Of a stretch of 64,000 nt of DNA, positions 1 to 8,840 are shown one piece after another. Source of the stretch: AC-56 sp963702195 (GTDB lineage: Bacteria; Actinomycetota; Thermoleophilia; Solirubrobacterales; 70-9). Below the pieces are notes generated by a model. That model saw only the letters and a program-made list of their open reading frames with translations, did not search any database and was not told where the DNA came from. How positions within the stretch are numbered: the stretch's first letter is position 1; every line of letters begins with the position of its first letter. Both the position numbers and the translations under genes were made by a program. The stretch is taken from NCBI GenBank assembly GCA_963702195.1, contig OY969725.1:1364001-1428000 (forward strand). The letters are read 5' to 3'.

Positions 1-1792
1 CTCGCACGTCGTCTGAGCGTAACTCCTCATAGGCACCGATGGCGAGCGAAACCTCGCTGCCGGTGGCGATGAGGATCACCTCTGGATCGCCGTCGGCGTC
101 GGCGAGGACGTAGCCGCCGCGGGCAAGCCCCTCGGCCGACGCGTACTTGGAGCGGTCGAGGATCGGGACGCCCTGCCGGGTCAGGATGAGCGCCGTGGGC
201 TGGTGCCGCTGCTCCATCATCACGCGCCACGCCTCCACGACCTCGTTCGCGTCGCATGGGCGGATCACGTTCAGGCCCGGAACCGCGCGCAGTGAGGCGA
301 GCTGCTCGACCGGCTGATGGGTCGGGCCGTCCTCGCCGAGCCCGATCGAGTCGTGGCTGAACCAGTGGATGACGGGGAGCTCCATCAGGGAGGAGAGGCG
401 GATCGCGGGGCGCGCGTAGTCGGAGAAGGTCAGGTAGGTCGACCACACCGGCCGCAGCTTGCTCAGCGCAAGCCCGTTCGAGAGCGCGGCCGATTCGTGT
501 TCGCGGATCCCCAGGTGGAGGTCCCGGCCCTTGCGGTCCTCCGGCTGGAACGCCTCCGAGCCCTCGCCCTCGAAGTCCAGCCCGCTTCCAGAGGAGCCCG
601 TGAGGTCGGCAGAGCCGCTGATGAGCCACGGCACGCGCTGGGCGATCACGTTCAGGACCTGGTGGGCGGCCTTGCGGGTCGCCAGCCCCTTCTCGTCGGG
701 CTCGAAGCTCGGGAGGTCGGCATCCCAGCCATCGGGCAGGGCCCGCCGCTGCATCTGGTCGATCTCGGTGGCGACCTGCGGGTCACCGTCGGAAATCCGC
801 TGCTCCCACTCGGTACGCAGCTGGCGCCCGCGCTCGCCGACGCCGTGGGCGAAGTGCTCGTAGACGCCGTCTGGGACCAGGAACTGGGCGTCCTCGGGCC
901 AACCATACGTCCGCTTGGTCTCGCGAACCTCCTCCTCACCCAGCGGCTCGCCGTGAGCCTCGGCCGTGTCCTGCTTGTGCGGGGAGCCGTAGCCGATGTG
1001 GCTGTCGACGATGATCAGCGTGGGTCGGTCCTTCTCCTCCTTGAACTCCTGGAAGGCGCGGGTGAGGAGCTCCAGGTCGTTGGCGTCGCCGACCCTCGTG
1101 ACGTTCCAGCGGTAGCCCATGAAGCGGGCGGCCACGTCGTCCTCGTAGGCGAGCTCGGTGTGGCCGTCGATCGTGATGTGGTTGTTGTCGTAGATCCAGC
1201 ACAGGTTGTCCAGGCGCTGGTGTCCGGCGAGCGAGGCCGCCTCGTTCGAGACGCCCTCCATCAGGCAGCCGTCGCCGGCGATCGCGTACGTGTCGAAGTC
1301 GTAGATCTGGCTGCCGTACCGCGCCTGCAGCCACTTGCCGGCGACCGCCATTCCCACCGACGTCGCGATGCCCTGGCCCAGCGGCCCCGTGGTGGTCTCG
1401 ACTCCCGACGTGAGGTGGTACTCGGGGTGGCCGGGGGTATGGGAGTCCAACTGGCGGAACGACTTGATGTCGTCCATGCTCACCGAGGGCTCGCCCAGGA
1501 CCTCGTAGTCGGGATCGACCGCCTCGACCTTTGCCAGGTGCAGGAGCGAGTAGAGCAGCATCGAGGCGTGCCCCGCGGAGAGCACGAAGCGGTCGCGGTT
1601 GGGCCAGATCGGGTCGGTGGGGTCGAAGCGCAGGAAGCGCTGCCACAGCGTGTAGGCGACTGGCGCCATCGCCATCGGCGTCCCCGGGTGGCCGGAGTTG
1701 GCCTTCTGAATCGCGTCGATCGACAGCGTCCGGATCGTGTTGATGCAGAGCGTGTCGATGTCGGTTGCGACCGGCTGGGCGACGGTGGCCAT
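1..1792 (-). CDS. tkt: Transketolase (C-terminus beyond left edge)
   Basis: Thiamine-diphosphate enzyme that moves two-carbon ketol units between sugar phosphates in the non-oxidative pentose phosphate pathway, in the cytosol. Translation from the ATG at 1792 gives 597 uninterrupted codons that run off the window, so roughly the last 60-80 residues of a usual transketolase are not visible. The frame shows SGHPGTPMAMAP near residue 33, the ThDP-Mg block GDGCLMEGVSNEA near residue 168 and LGEDGPTHQPVEQLASLR near residue 480 in the pyrimidine domain. It is divergent from rpiA with 94 bp between, so the two pathway genes may share a promoter region. No internal break is seen. Confidence 0.97.
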   Translation of the reverse strand, partial: MATVAQPVATDIDTLCINTIRTLSIDAIQKANSGHPGTPMAMAPVAYTLWQRFLRFDPTDPIWPNRDRFVLSAGHASMLLYSLLHLAKVEAVDPDYEVLGEPSVSMDDIKSFRQLDSHTPGHPEYHLTSGVETTTGPLGQGIATSVGMAVAGKWLQARYGSQIYDFDTYAIAGDGCLMEGVSNEAASLAGHQRLDNLCWIYDNNHITIDGHTELAYEDDVAARFMGYRWNVTRVGDANDLELLTRAFQEFKEEKDRPTLIIVDSHIGYGSPHKQDTAEAHGEPLGEEEVRETKRTYGWPEDAQFLVPDGVYEHFAHGVGERGRQLRTEWEQRISDGDPQVATEIDQMQRRALPDGWDADLPSFEPDEKGLATRKAAHQVLNVIAQRVPWLISGSADLTGSSGSGLDFEGEGSEAFQPEDRKGRDLHLGIREHESAALSNGLALSKLRPVWSTYLTFSDYARPAIRLSSLMELPVIHWFSHDSIGLGEDGPTHQPVEQLASLRAVPGLNVIRPCDANEVVEAWRVMMEQRHQPTALILTRQGVPILDRSKYASAEGLARGGYVLADADGDPEVILIATGSEVSLAIGAYEELRSDDVR

Positions 1793-1886
1793 CGGTGTCC
1801 GATCCTAGTCCAAGGCGCCCTTTGCCATCTAAACGACCCCGTAACACTCCGAACATGACGCCACCAATCGCTTAGATTCCCGTGTC

Positions 1887-2543
1887 GTGCCGGGCGAGTC
1901 GCCGACCGAGATCGAGAAGCGTGTGGCCGCCGAGGCGGCTGCCCAGCGGGTCGAGGACGGGACCAAGGTGGGACTCGGAACCGGATCCACGGTTGCCTTT
2001 CTGCTCCCTGCACTGGCCGCGCGGAACCTGTCGATCCACTGCGTTGCCACCTCGCCCGCGACGGAGCAGCGCGCCCGGGAGCTCGGCATCGACGTGGGGC
2101 CGTTCGAGGGAGTCGACCGCCTCGACGTCGCGATCGACGGGGCCGACCAGGTCACCCCTGAAGGCTGGCTGATCAAGGGCGGCGGCGGGGCCCACTTCCG
2201 CGAGAAGATCGTGGCCGCGGCCGCCGACCGCTTCGTCGTCGTGGGCGACTCGAGCAAGCCGGTGGATGAGCTCTCGGCTCCGGTGCCGCTCGAGCTCTCG
2301 AAGTTCGGGCTCGCGGCAACGATGCGGGAGATCGGCGAGGTCGATCTCCGCGACGTGCCCGAGAGCCCGGACGGCGGCCTGATCGCCGACTACCGGGGGC
2401 CGGTCTCCGACCCGGCGGAGCTGGCAGCCTGGCTCGCATCCATCCCGGGCGTCGTCGAGCACGGCCTGTTCCCGCCGAAGCTGGTGAGCGAAGTGCTCAT
2501 CGGCCGCGACGAGGCGGTCGAACGCCGCTCGGTCCACGCCTAG
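1887..2543 (+). CDS. rpiA: Ribose-5-phosphate isomerase A
   Basis: Interconverts ribose 5-phosphate and ribulose 5-phosphate in the cytosol. The 218-residue product has the family landmarks: GLGTGSTV near residue 29 (phosphate loop), DGADQV near residue 89 and KGGGGAHFREK near residue 100, which carry the catalytic Asp and Lys. Length matches bacterial RpiA (about 220). The GTG at 1887 is the best start because the protein then begins a few residues before the first conserved helix; a GTG at 1882 is out of frame. It lies head-to-head with transketolase and five bases before the dipeptidase gene, so it is probably the first gene of a rightward run. Confidence 0.95.
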   Translation: MPGESPTEIEKRVAAEAAAQRVEDGTKVGLGTGSTVAFLLPALAARNLSIHCVATSPATEQRARELGIDVGPFEGVDRLDVAIDGADQVTPEGWLIKGGGGAHFREKIVAAAADRFVVVGDSSKPVDELSAPVPLELSKFGLAATMREIGEVDLRDVPESPDGGLIADYRGPVSDPAELAAWLASIPGVVEHGLFPPKLVSEVLIGRDEAVERRSVHA

Positions 2544-2548
2544 GCCCA

Positions 2549-3574
2549 GTGCTGGCCATCTTCGACGGACACAACGACTCGCTGACACGAACCGATCACG
2601 CGCGGATCGCCACCGGTCGCTCAGGCGGTCATATCGACGTTCCGCGAATGCGCGCCGGTGGGATGCGAGGCGGGATCTTCGCGGTGTTCACCCCGTCGTC
2701 GCGCATGCGAAAGAGGCCGCTTCGGCGGTCGGGCGGAGTGGTTGAGCTCAAGCCCGCGTCCCCGGTCGACCACCGGCGCGCAGCCGCCCACGCGACGGAG
2801 GCGGCGGGACGGCTGCTCGCAATGGATCGAACCGGGACGTTGCGCGTTGCGCGGGACATCGAGTCCGTCGACGTCGCCAAGGAGGATCACGGACCTCCCG
2901 TGGCGGTCCTCCATCTGGAGGGGGCCGAGGCGATCGACCCCGAGCTGGAGGCGCTCGACACCTGGTACTCGGCGGGGCTCCGCTCTCTCGGCCCTGTCTG
3001 GAGCCGCCCGAACGCGTTCGCGCACGGCGTGCCGTTCCGGTTCCCGTCCTCGCCCGATACCGGCCCAGGACTCACGGCTGCGGGCCGGGGGCTGGTGGAA
3101 AGGTGTGCCGAACTGGGCATCCTCGTCGACGTCAGCCATCTCAACGAGGCGGGCTTCTGGGACATCGCACGGCTGGACGCCGGGCCGCTGGTGGCCAGTC
3201 ATTCCGGCGTCCATGCGCTCGCCGAGTCAGCCCGGAATCTGACCGATCCGCAGCTCGACGCCATCGGCGCATCCGGGGGCCTCGTGGGAATCGTCTTCGC
3301 CTGCGCCTTCCTGCGGGCGGACTTCGCCGATGACTCGGATACCCCGCTCCAGTTGATCGTCGACCACGCGCGCTACGTAGCCGACCGGATCGGGGTTGAG
3401 CACGTCGCGCTCGGATCGGACTTCGACGGCGCCACGGTCCCAGCCGATCTGGGCGATGCGGCCGGGCTGCCGCGGCTCGTCACCGCGCTGGCCGAGGCGG
3501 GGTTCGACTCCGACGAGCTTGCCGCGATCACGTGGGAGAACTGGCGGCGAGTCCTGGCGGCGTGGTGGTCATAG
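2549..3574 (+). CDS. Membrane-dipeptidase-type (M19) peptidase
   Basis: Predicted zinc dipeptidase of peptidase family M19. The 341-residue protein begins with FDGHNDSLTR (the N-terminal His-x-Asp metal ligands), then LHLEGAEAID near residue 121 (bridging Glu), LVDVSHLNEAGFWD near residue 192, VASHSGVHAL near residue 214 and ALGSDFDG near residue 288. This is the full M19 signature set in order. No signal peptide is present, so the enzyme should be cytosolic, unlike the secreted renal type. The GTG start lies five bases after rpiA, and the stop codon overlaps a GTG that can start the next gene. The substrate dipeptide cannot be told from sequence. Confidence 0.9.
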   Translation: MLAIFDGHNDSLTRTDHARIATGRSGGHIDVPRMRAGGMRGGIFAVFTPSSRMRKRPLRRSGGVVELKPASPVDHRRAAAHATEAAGRLLAMDRTGTLRVARDIESVDVAKEDHGPPVAVLHLEGAEAIDPELEALDTWYSAGLRSLGPVWSRPNAFAHGVPFRFPSSPDTGPGLTAAGRGLVERCAELGILVDVSHLNEAGFWDIARLDAGPLVASHSGVHALAESARNLTDPQLDAIGASGGLVGIVFACAFLRADFADDSDTPLQLIVDHARYVADRIGVEHVALGSDFDGATVPADLGDAAGLPRLVTALAEAGFDSDELAAITWENWRRVLAAWWS

Positions 3575-4200
3575 TGGGTGTAGTGGCGGGAGGTCACAAC
3601 TCTGGTTGGCGAGTGTGGTGGGTCAAGCGGCGCTGGTACGAGCGCAACCGGCGCTGGCGGCGCCGGTGGCGGATCAACCGCCACATGGCGCGCTCGGGCG
3701 CCTTCATCCGCTACCCGGTCGAGGGCGAGGTGCTCGAGGCCCTGGACGAGGGCCGCCTCGTGATCGGCCAGGGGACGTTGCTGGAGCCGGGATGCTGGCT
3801 GACGCTCTCGCCCCAGGCGCGCATCGAGATCGGCGAGGGCTGCTTTCTCAATCGCAACGTGATGCTCGCCGCATTCGATCGCATCGAGATCGGCGACCAC
3901 GTCATGTTCGCCAACGGCTGCTTCGTGGGCGACGCCGCGCATCGCTTCGACGACCCGGACAAGCCCATCACCTGGCAGGGCTTCGCCTCCAAGGGCCCGG
4001 TGCGAATCGGATCCAATTGCTGGTTCGGCGTGAACTGCGTGGTGACGAGCGGGGTGGAGATCGGAGAGCGCTGCGTGATCGGCGCCAATTCCGTGATCGT
4101 GGAGGACCTCCCTCCCCGGGTGATCGCGGCCGGGATCCCGGCGAAGGTGATCCGGGAGATCGACTTCCAACGCAGTGGGGAGGAGGAAGTGGTTGATTAA
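3574..4200 (+). CDS. Hexapeptide-repeat acyltransferase (LbH family)
   Basis: Left-handed beta-helix O-acetyltransferase-like protein of about 208 residues. After a very basic N-terminus rich in Arg and Trp, it has repeated hexapeptide units such as IEIGEG, IEIGDHVMFANG, VRIGSNCWFG and VEIGERCVIGANSVI. It ends with PPRVIAAGIPAKVIREI, the usual end of the maltose/galactoside acetyltransferase type. I placed the start at the GTG that overlaps the dipeptidase stop (TAGTG); the frame is open upstream to a GTG at 3532, and a GTG at 3613 is also possible. The acceptor substrate is unknown; sugars or cell-envelope glycans are usual for the family. Confidence 0.82.
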   Translation: MGVVAGGHNSGWRVWWVKRRWYERNRRWRRRWRINRHMARSGAFIRYPVEGEVLEALDEGRLVIGQGTLLEPGCWLTLSPQARIEIGEGCFLNRNVMLAAFDRIEIGDHVMFANGCFVGDAAHRFDDPDKPITWQGFASKGPVRIGSNCWFGVNCVVTSGVEIGERCVIGANSVIVEDLPPRVIAAGIPAKVIREIDFQRSGEEEVVD

Positions 4201-4762
4201 CGATGTGCCTCACGAACCTCGAGATCGCCGCCCTGATGGCCCGCGAACGACTGCGGCGCTTGTCGCAGCCCTCGCGACGGCGCTCCTTGCCGCGGCGATC
4301 GCCGGTTGCGGGGGCGGGGCGGGCAACAGCAGCACGGGCGCGTCGGTGAGCACGACGTCGACTGGATCGACTCATGCCGTCTCCACGACGAGCACGACCA
4401 GCTCCACTGGGCCCACCGTGACGGTCAAGGAGCTCAACCGTCCTCCCACCCCGAGCGCGGCCGTGAAGCTCCTCCTCCTCTCATCCAACCCCCGTACCGG
4501 TTGCAGCAGCGAGGTGGTCACGTCGCATTACCGCCAAGCGGCGTACGGGGGCCGTGGAGCCTGCGTGAAGGCGCTCTCGCCCAGCAGTGCAGCGAAGTCG
4601 CTCGGCACCGTGGAGTCCGACGTCACCGGTGACACGGCGACAGTGACCGTCCATCCGGTCGGCGGTCTCTACGACGGCGAGAAGATCACCGTGTCGCTTA
4701 TCCGTAGCGGCGGCGGGTGGCAGGTCGACGCCATCAAGTCCAACGCCCCCGTCGGTCCGTGA
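4193..4762 (+). CDS. Putative lipoprotein, Ser/Thr-rich
   Basis: Unrecognised exported protein of about 189 residues. An N-terminal hydrophobic stretch (AALATALLAAAIAGC) ends in a lipobox-like IAGC followed by Gly residues, so lipid anchoring at the outer face of the membrane is likely. A Ser/Thr-rich linker follows (about residues 50-85), then a small folded part with a Cys pair and ending GGGWQVDAIKSNAPVGP, which resembles small NTF2-like lipoprotein domains. The TTG at 4193 is preferred because GGAGGAGG lies 7-12 bases upstream; a GTG at 4205 is the alternative. It overlaps the acyltransferase stop and the next start, so it is translated as part of the same run. Confidence 0.72.
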   Translation: MINDVPHEPRDRRPDGPRTTAALVAALATALLAAAIAGCGGGAGNSSTGASVSTTSTGSTHAVSTTSTTSSTGPTVTVKELNRPPTPSAAVKLLLLSSNPRTGCSSEVVTSHYRQAAYGGRGACVKALSPSSAAKSLGTVESDVTGDTATVTVHPVGGLYDGEKITVSLIRSGGGWQVDAIKSNAPVGP

Positions 4763-5673
4763 CCGTCCGGCGCGGGACCTACTCCATGGTTGCCCGAGAC
4801 CCCGACACGGGCGAGCTCGGCGTCGCGGTGCAGTCGCACTGGTTTTCGGTCGGCTCGATCGTTTCGTGGGCGGAGGCCGGCGTTGGGGCGGTGGCCACGC
4901 AGTCGATTGCCGAGCCCGCCTACGGCCCGCGCCTCCTGGAGCGCCTCCGGGACGGTCAGGCTCCGCGGGAGGCGTTAGGGGAGTTGCTTGCGGCCGACGA
5001 GCAGGCGCGCGTCCGGCAGGTGGCGGTCGTGGACGCGACCGGGGCGGTCGCCGTCCACACCGGCGAGGGGTGCATCGAGTACGCCGGGCACGTCGAGGGC
5101 ACGGGCTTCAGCGCGCAGGCGAACATGATGGCCGGGCCGGAGGTGTGGCCGGCGATGGTCGAGGCGTTCGAAGCCTCAACCGGGCCGCTTCCTCGCCGCC
5201 TGCTCGCAACGCTCGATGCTGCCGAGGCCGCCGGGGGAGATGTACGCGGACGGCAGTCGGCGGCGCTTCTGGTCGTCCCGGCCGAGGGTGAGCCGTGGCG
5301 CCGCACGGTTGAACTGCGGGTCGAGGATCACACCGACCCTCTGGACGAGCTCCGGCGCCTGCTGGACCTGGCTGATGCTTACGCGTTCGCGGACCACGCG
5401 GACACTCTGATGGCCCAGGGCCGACACGACGAGGCGGGCGAGGCCGGGCGCAAGGCGCTGGAGCTGGCGCCCGCCAGCGACGAGCTCATCTTCTGGGCTG
5501 GGCTGGGCATGGTCCAGGCCGGGGACCTCGAGGGCGGGGTGGAGCGCGTTCGCAGCGCGATCGAGATGCACTCAGGCTGGCGCGCTCTGCTCGCTCGGCT
5601 GCGGCCGGACATCGCGCCCGCGGCCGCGGCCGTGCGCGAGGTGCTCGACGTGCCGGAGGAGACGGGGCCGTGA
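4759..5673 (+). CDS. DUF1028 family protein with C-terminal TPR-like helices
   Basis: Protein of about 304 residues. The N-terminal ~210 residues match DUF1028: it opens TYSMVARDPDTGELGVAVQS and continues with VGSIVSWAEAGVGAVATQS and the central ANMMAGPEVWPAM. This family has an Ntn-hydrolase-like fold, but no reaction is established. Residues ~215-304 are helical and look like two TPR units (DTLMAQGRHDEAGEAGRKAL, then a second). The start is the GTG at 4759 overlapping the lipoprotein stop (GTGA); the frame is open further upstream, but that part lies inside the lipoprotein gene. The stop overlaps the VOC gene by four bases. Confidence 0.8.
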   Translation: MTVRRGTYSMVARDPDTGELGVAVQSHWFSVGSIVSWAEAGVGAVATQSIAEPAYGPRLLERLRDGQAPREALGELLAADEQARVRQVAVVDATGAVAVHTGEGCIEYAGHVEGTGFSAQANMMAGPEVWPAMVEAFEASTGPLPRRLLATLDAAEAAGGDVRGRQSAALLVVPAEGEPWRRTVELRVEDHTDPLDELRRLLDLADAYAFADHADTLMAQGRHDEAGEAGRKALELAPASDELIFWAGLGMVQAGDLEGGVERVRSAIEMHSGWRALLARLRPDIAPAAAAVREVLDVPEETGP

Positions 5674-6119
5674 GCGAGCGGCCGCGGCTCGTCGGCATCA
5701 ACCACGTCGCCCTCGAGGTGGGCGACATCGACGAGGCGGTCGAGTTCTACGGGCGGATCTTCGAGATCGAGGGGGTCGAGCGCGCCTATGGCATGGCGTT
5801 CATCGACATGGGCGACCAGTTCATCGCGCTGTCGGAGGTCGAACACGGCCCGCCTGACCGCGCTCGACACTTTGGGCTCGTCGTCGATGACAAGCCCGCC
5901 GCCCGAGCCGCACTGGAGAAGGCAGGCGTGGAGATATCGCCGGGGAGGTTCCTCGACTTCCGCGATCCGTGGGGCAACCTGATCCAGGTCGTCGACTACC
6001 GAGACATCCAGTTCACCAAGGCGCCGGCTGTGCTGCTCGGCATGGGGCTCGAAGGGCTGGAGAAGCGCCCCGAAGCGCTCGACGAGCTGCGCGAGAAGGG
6101 CTTGACCGAGCCGGACTGA
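5670..6119 (+). CDS. VOC (glyoxalase/dioxygenase-fold) family protein
   Basis: Small 149-residue vicinal-oxygen-chelate protein. It starts INHVALEVGDIDEAVEFYGR, the usual first beta-alpha-beta unit with the metal-ligand His. The second module holds RHFGLVVDDKPAARAALEKA and ends FLDFRDPWGNLIQVVDY, with the conserved DPxGN turn and a possible Glu/Gln metal site. Such proteins include lactoylglutathione lyases, dioxygenases and resistance proteins; nothing here selects among them. The GTG start overlaps the DUF1028 stop (GTGA). It is the last gene of the overlapping run from 2549. Confidence 0.82.
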   Translation: MSERPRLVGINHVALEVGDIDEAVEFYGRIFEIEGVERAYGMAFIDMGDQFIALSEVEHGPPDRARHFGLVVDDKPAARAALEKAGVEISPGRFLDFRDPWGNLIQVVDYRDIQFTKAPAVLLGMGLEGLEKRPEALDELREKGLTEPD

Positions 6120-6183
6120 GTCGTGCACGATGCCCGTTCGCGGAGCGGACCGGTGCGCCTCTGATTAAGCTCGCGTCGGGTCG

Positions 6184-7920
6184 ATGGCCGCGGCGATCAA
6201 GATCGGGACGATCTTTGCCGGGTACCGCATCGAAGGGGTGCTGGGCAGAGGAGGCATGGGCGTGGTCTACCTCGCCGAGCAGCCCGAGCTGGGGCGCAGG
6301 GTCGCGATCAAGGTGATCGCGCCGGCCCTCGCGAGCGACCCCGACTACCTCCGGCGCTTCAGGCGCGAGTCGCGCCTGGCGGCCGCGATCGAGCATCCCA
6401 ATGCGATCCCGATCTACGAGGCCGGCGTGGCCGACGAGGACATGCCGTACCTGGTGATGCGCTACGTGGAGGGCGAGGACCTCTCATCCCTACTTCGCAG
6501 GCACGGCCGCCTGGAGAGCCGTCGGGCCGCGGCGATCGTCGACCAGATCGCGGGCGCCCTGGACGAGGCCCATGCGCGCGGTCTCGTCCACCGCGACGTG
6601 AAGCCCGCCAACGTGATCGTCGAGTCCCGGCGCGGCACGGAGCACGCGTACCTCACCGATTTCGGGCTCACGCGAGAGATGGACGCCTCCAGTGGCGTCA
6701 CCGCGACGGGCCGCTGGGTGGGGACCATCGACTACGCCTCGCCGGAACAGATCCAGGGCAAACCGGTCGACGCCCGCTGCGACGTCTACGCGCTGGGATG
6801 CGTCCTCTTCACGACGCTCACCGGCCGGCTGCCGTTCGAGCGCGAGGAGGACGTCGCCAAGCTCTACGCGCACGTCAGTGAGCCGCCGCCCGCACCGAGC
6901 TCACTGGTGGAAGGGCTCCCAAAGGACGTGGACCAGGTCATCACCCGGGCGATGGCGAAGGACCCGGACTTCCGCTTCCCGTCGGCCGGCGACTTCGGCC
7001 GCGCGGCGATGGCTGCGGCCACCGGCCTGGACGTTGCGGAGGCCGAGCACAGCGTGGCGACCGGCGAGGCGGCCCCGGCGACCCAGCCCAGCCCGGGAGC
7101 GGCCCCGACACCCACAAAGCCATCCGAGCCACCGCCGACCGAGCCGGCGAGCACCGTCGGAGCGGCCGAACCGCCCACGGCCCTCCCGCCGACCGAGCCA
7201 TCGGCGGAGTCACCGCCGCCCGCGCGTCCGGAGCAGCCAAAGCCCACCCGCGCCGGGACGAGGAGGCGGCGCCTCGTCGCCTTGGGTGCGGTTCTGGCCG
7301 TGGGCGCCGCCATCGCGATCGCGATCCTCGCGCTCGGCGGCGGGGGAGGGGGAGGGGGATCCACGTCAGGCGCAACTCAGGCAAACACCAGGGGCGCCGG
7401 CCAGGACAACGGCGGCAAGAACCAGGGTGGTGGCAACGGCTCGGCGAACGTCGTCGCAGTCAAGACGGTGCCGTTCACCAAGGCGAGCGCATTCAACGTG
7501 GACGTGCCGAAGGGGTCGAAGCCGGGCGTGATCGACGACGATCTCGGCGGCGGAGTGATCCTCACGGCTTTATTCAGGCCGGACCACAAGATCGACGTTG
7601 AGATCCAGCAGGCCTCGTCGACCGCCGCCGCGCAGGCCGAGACGGCCGCGGCCGCGCGAGCCAAGGAGGGGGCAACCGAATTCGCCCGGGGCTCGGACAC
7701 AGTCGCCGGGCGAAAGACGCACTACCTCGGATACACGCACACCGAGTCGGCGCGGCACGGCCTGCCGGACATGGGCGAGACCGCCGTCTACACGTCCTTC
7801 TTCAACGAGGGCCAGTTCTCCTGGCGCACGCGGGCAGCGGTGTCGACGAGCGTCGCCGACAGCGCCAAGGTCGCCGAGAGCCTCTCGACCAACATGGCCG
7901 AGACCTTCGAGCTGAAGTAG
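6184..7920 (+). CDS. Transmembrane Ser/Thr protein kinase (PknB type, no PASTA)
   Basis: Eukaryotic-type Ser/Thr kinase of 578 residues. The kinase domain (about 13-275) has GRGGMGVVYLAE (glycine loop), VAIKVI (ATP Lys), HRDVKPANVI (catalytic loop), DFGLTREM and the SPEQ activation-segment end. A Pro/Thr-rich linker (about 300-355) leads to one membrane helix (about 362-382), then a Gly-rich spacer and an extracellular domain of about 180 residues without PASTA repeats. That sensor part is unrecognised. ATG is the only sensible start. A strong hairpin follows the stop at once. The ligand and targets are unknown; the FHA protein at 8841-9524 is a plausible phosphothreonine reader nearby. Confidence 0.93.
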   Translation: MAAAIKIGTIFAGYRIEGVLGRGGMGVVYLAEQPELGRRVAIKVIAPALASDPDYLRRFRRESRLAAAIEHPNAIPIYEAGVADEDMPYLVMRYVEGEDLSSLLRRHGRLESRRAAAIVDQIAGALDEAHARGLVHRDVKPANVIVESRRGTEHAYLTDFGLTREMDASSGVTATGRWVGTIDYASPEQIQGKPVDARCDVYALGCVLFTTLTGRLPFEREEDVAKLYAHVSEPPPAPSSLVEGLPKDVDQVITRAMAKDPDFRFPSAGDFGRAAMAAATGLDVAEAEHSVATGEAAPATQPSPGAAPTPTKPSEPPPTEPASTVGAAEPPTALPPTEPSAESPPPARPEQPKPTRAGTRRRRLVALGAVLAVGAAIAIAILALGGGGGGGGSTSGATQANTRGAGQDNGGKNQGGGNGSANVVAVKTVPFTKASAFNVDVPKGSKPGVIDDDLGGGVILTALFRPDHKIDVEIQQASSTAAAQAETAAAARAKEGATEFARGSDTVAGRKTHYLGYTHTESARHGLPDMGETAVYTSFFNEGQFSWRTRAAVSTSVADSAKVAESLSTNMAETFELK

Positions 7921-7953
7921 GTGCGCCGGATCCCAGCGGTGGGGGCCGGCAGA

Positions 7954-7985
7954 GCGAAGGGGCCCCGTTGCCGGGGCCCCTTCGC
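7954..7985. terminator. Strong GC hairpin between convergent genes
   Basis: A perfect 13-bp stem (GCGAAGGGGCCCC / GGGGCCCCTTCGC) with a 6-base loop sits 33 bases after the kinase stop and 28 bases before the stop of the opposite-strand gene. It can serve both strands. There is no long T tract on either side, so intrinsic termination is likely but not proved. Confidence 0.7.
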
Positions 7986-8012
7986 GGTCCGCCTATTTGG
8001 CGTGGGTGCGGG

Positions 8013-8705
8013 CTACTGGTAGACGGCTTCCAGGAGGAGCCAGCAACCGTCCGTGTAGCTCAGCGTCTGGAACGGGCCACCGGGCGACAGCGCTGGGGTG
8101 AACAGGAACTGGTTCGGTCCACCGGAGCTGCAGCGCAGCATGCTGGTCTTCTTGGCGCTGATGGCCAGGTACTGGCCCTTTTTGACTGGGACGTGGACCC
8201 GGAAAGACTCCACGTCGTAGGTGAGGCTGTTGTTGTTCGGCTGGCCGTTGTAGTCGATCCGCGGTCCGTTGCGGACGACCCGGCCCTTGTCCTTGCTCGG
8301 CTTCGCCTTGGCGATCTGGAGCTTGAAGTGCCCCGGGCCGCCGGCGATGAGCTTCACCTTCTTGATCACACCGTCCTTGGGCGCACGCTCGTGGCCGGCG
8401 TGGTTGTAGGCGTCCATCTCGATTCGCGTGCAGGACTGCGCGGGCATGGTGCAGGGCTGCGCCGGCTGCGAGTTCGACGGCTGGATGTGCTTGTTCAGCT
8501 TGGCGCCGAACGTCGTTGCCGCGAAGCCGCTTGCGGGTGCTGCCATGAAGGCCGCGGCAACCCCGAGGGCCAGGACGAGGATCAGCCGCCGTCCGAGCGA
8601 GCCTGAGATGGCGAGCGGGTGAGAAAACAGCCCCCGGTGCCCGTCTGGAACGGGCACGGCTGTTTTCGAACCGCGGTTGGTCGTGATGGTCTTGGTGTTG
8701 GTCAT
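8013..8705 (-). CDS. Secreted protein of unknown function
   Basis: Unrecognised 230-residue exported protein. The ATG at 8705 follows an excellent ribosome site (AAAGGAG, 8 bases). After an unusually long polar N-terminus of about 33 residues comes a signal sequence (RRLILVLALGVAAAFMAAPASGFA). The mature part is basic and contains two CTMPAQSCT-type cysteines and a late CSSGG; it ends LSYTDGCWLLLEAVYQ and looks like a beta-rich extracellular domain. The segment coding for the N-terminal extension contains a large inverted repeat (8623-8668), so a start after it with a regulatory leader cannot be ruled out, though no good alternative start codon is visible. Confidence 0.75.
   Translation of the reverse strand: MTNTKTITTNRGSKTAVPVPDGHRGLFSHPLAISGSLGRRLILVLALGVAAAFMAAPASGFAATTFGAKLNKHIQPSNSQPAQPCTMPAQSCTRIEMDAYNHAGHERAPKDGVIKKVKLIAGGPGHFKLQIAKAKPSKDKGRVVRNGPRIDYNGQPNNNSLTYDVESFRVHVPVKKGQYLAISAKKTSMLRCSSGGPNQFLFTPALSPGGPFQTLSYTDGCWLLLEAVYQ
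8623..8668 (-). promoter_or_regulatory. Long inverted repeat inside the 5' coding end of the secreted-protein gene
   Basis: Outer arms GAAAACAGCC / GGCTGTTTTC (10 bp) enclose inner arms GTGCCCG / CGGGCAC (7 bp) with a 7-base loop. On the minus-strand transcript the structure starts about 35 bases after the ATG and ends in UGUUUUC, like a weak terminator tail. It could be an attenuator, a pause or an mRNA stability element. Assignment as regulatory is inference. Confidence 0.45.
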
Positions 8706-8840
8706 CGGGGTACTCCTTTCGTAGCTCTCATTCCCGACGACCCGGAGTCTCCGGTGGAACCGGTCCACAACCAGGCGGTCCAGGGCTGGAAGACGCCCGC
8801 TGACGGGGTGATTCGAGCCACCCCTTGGTGTGGTGCGGGC

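Noticed and set aside
317..1858. Long plus-strand open frame (513 codons)
   Set aside because: It is the shadow of transketolase on the other strand; the minus frame has all transketolase motifs.
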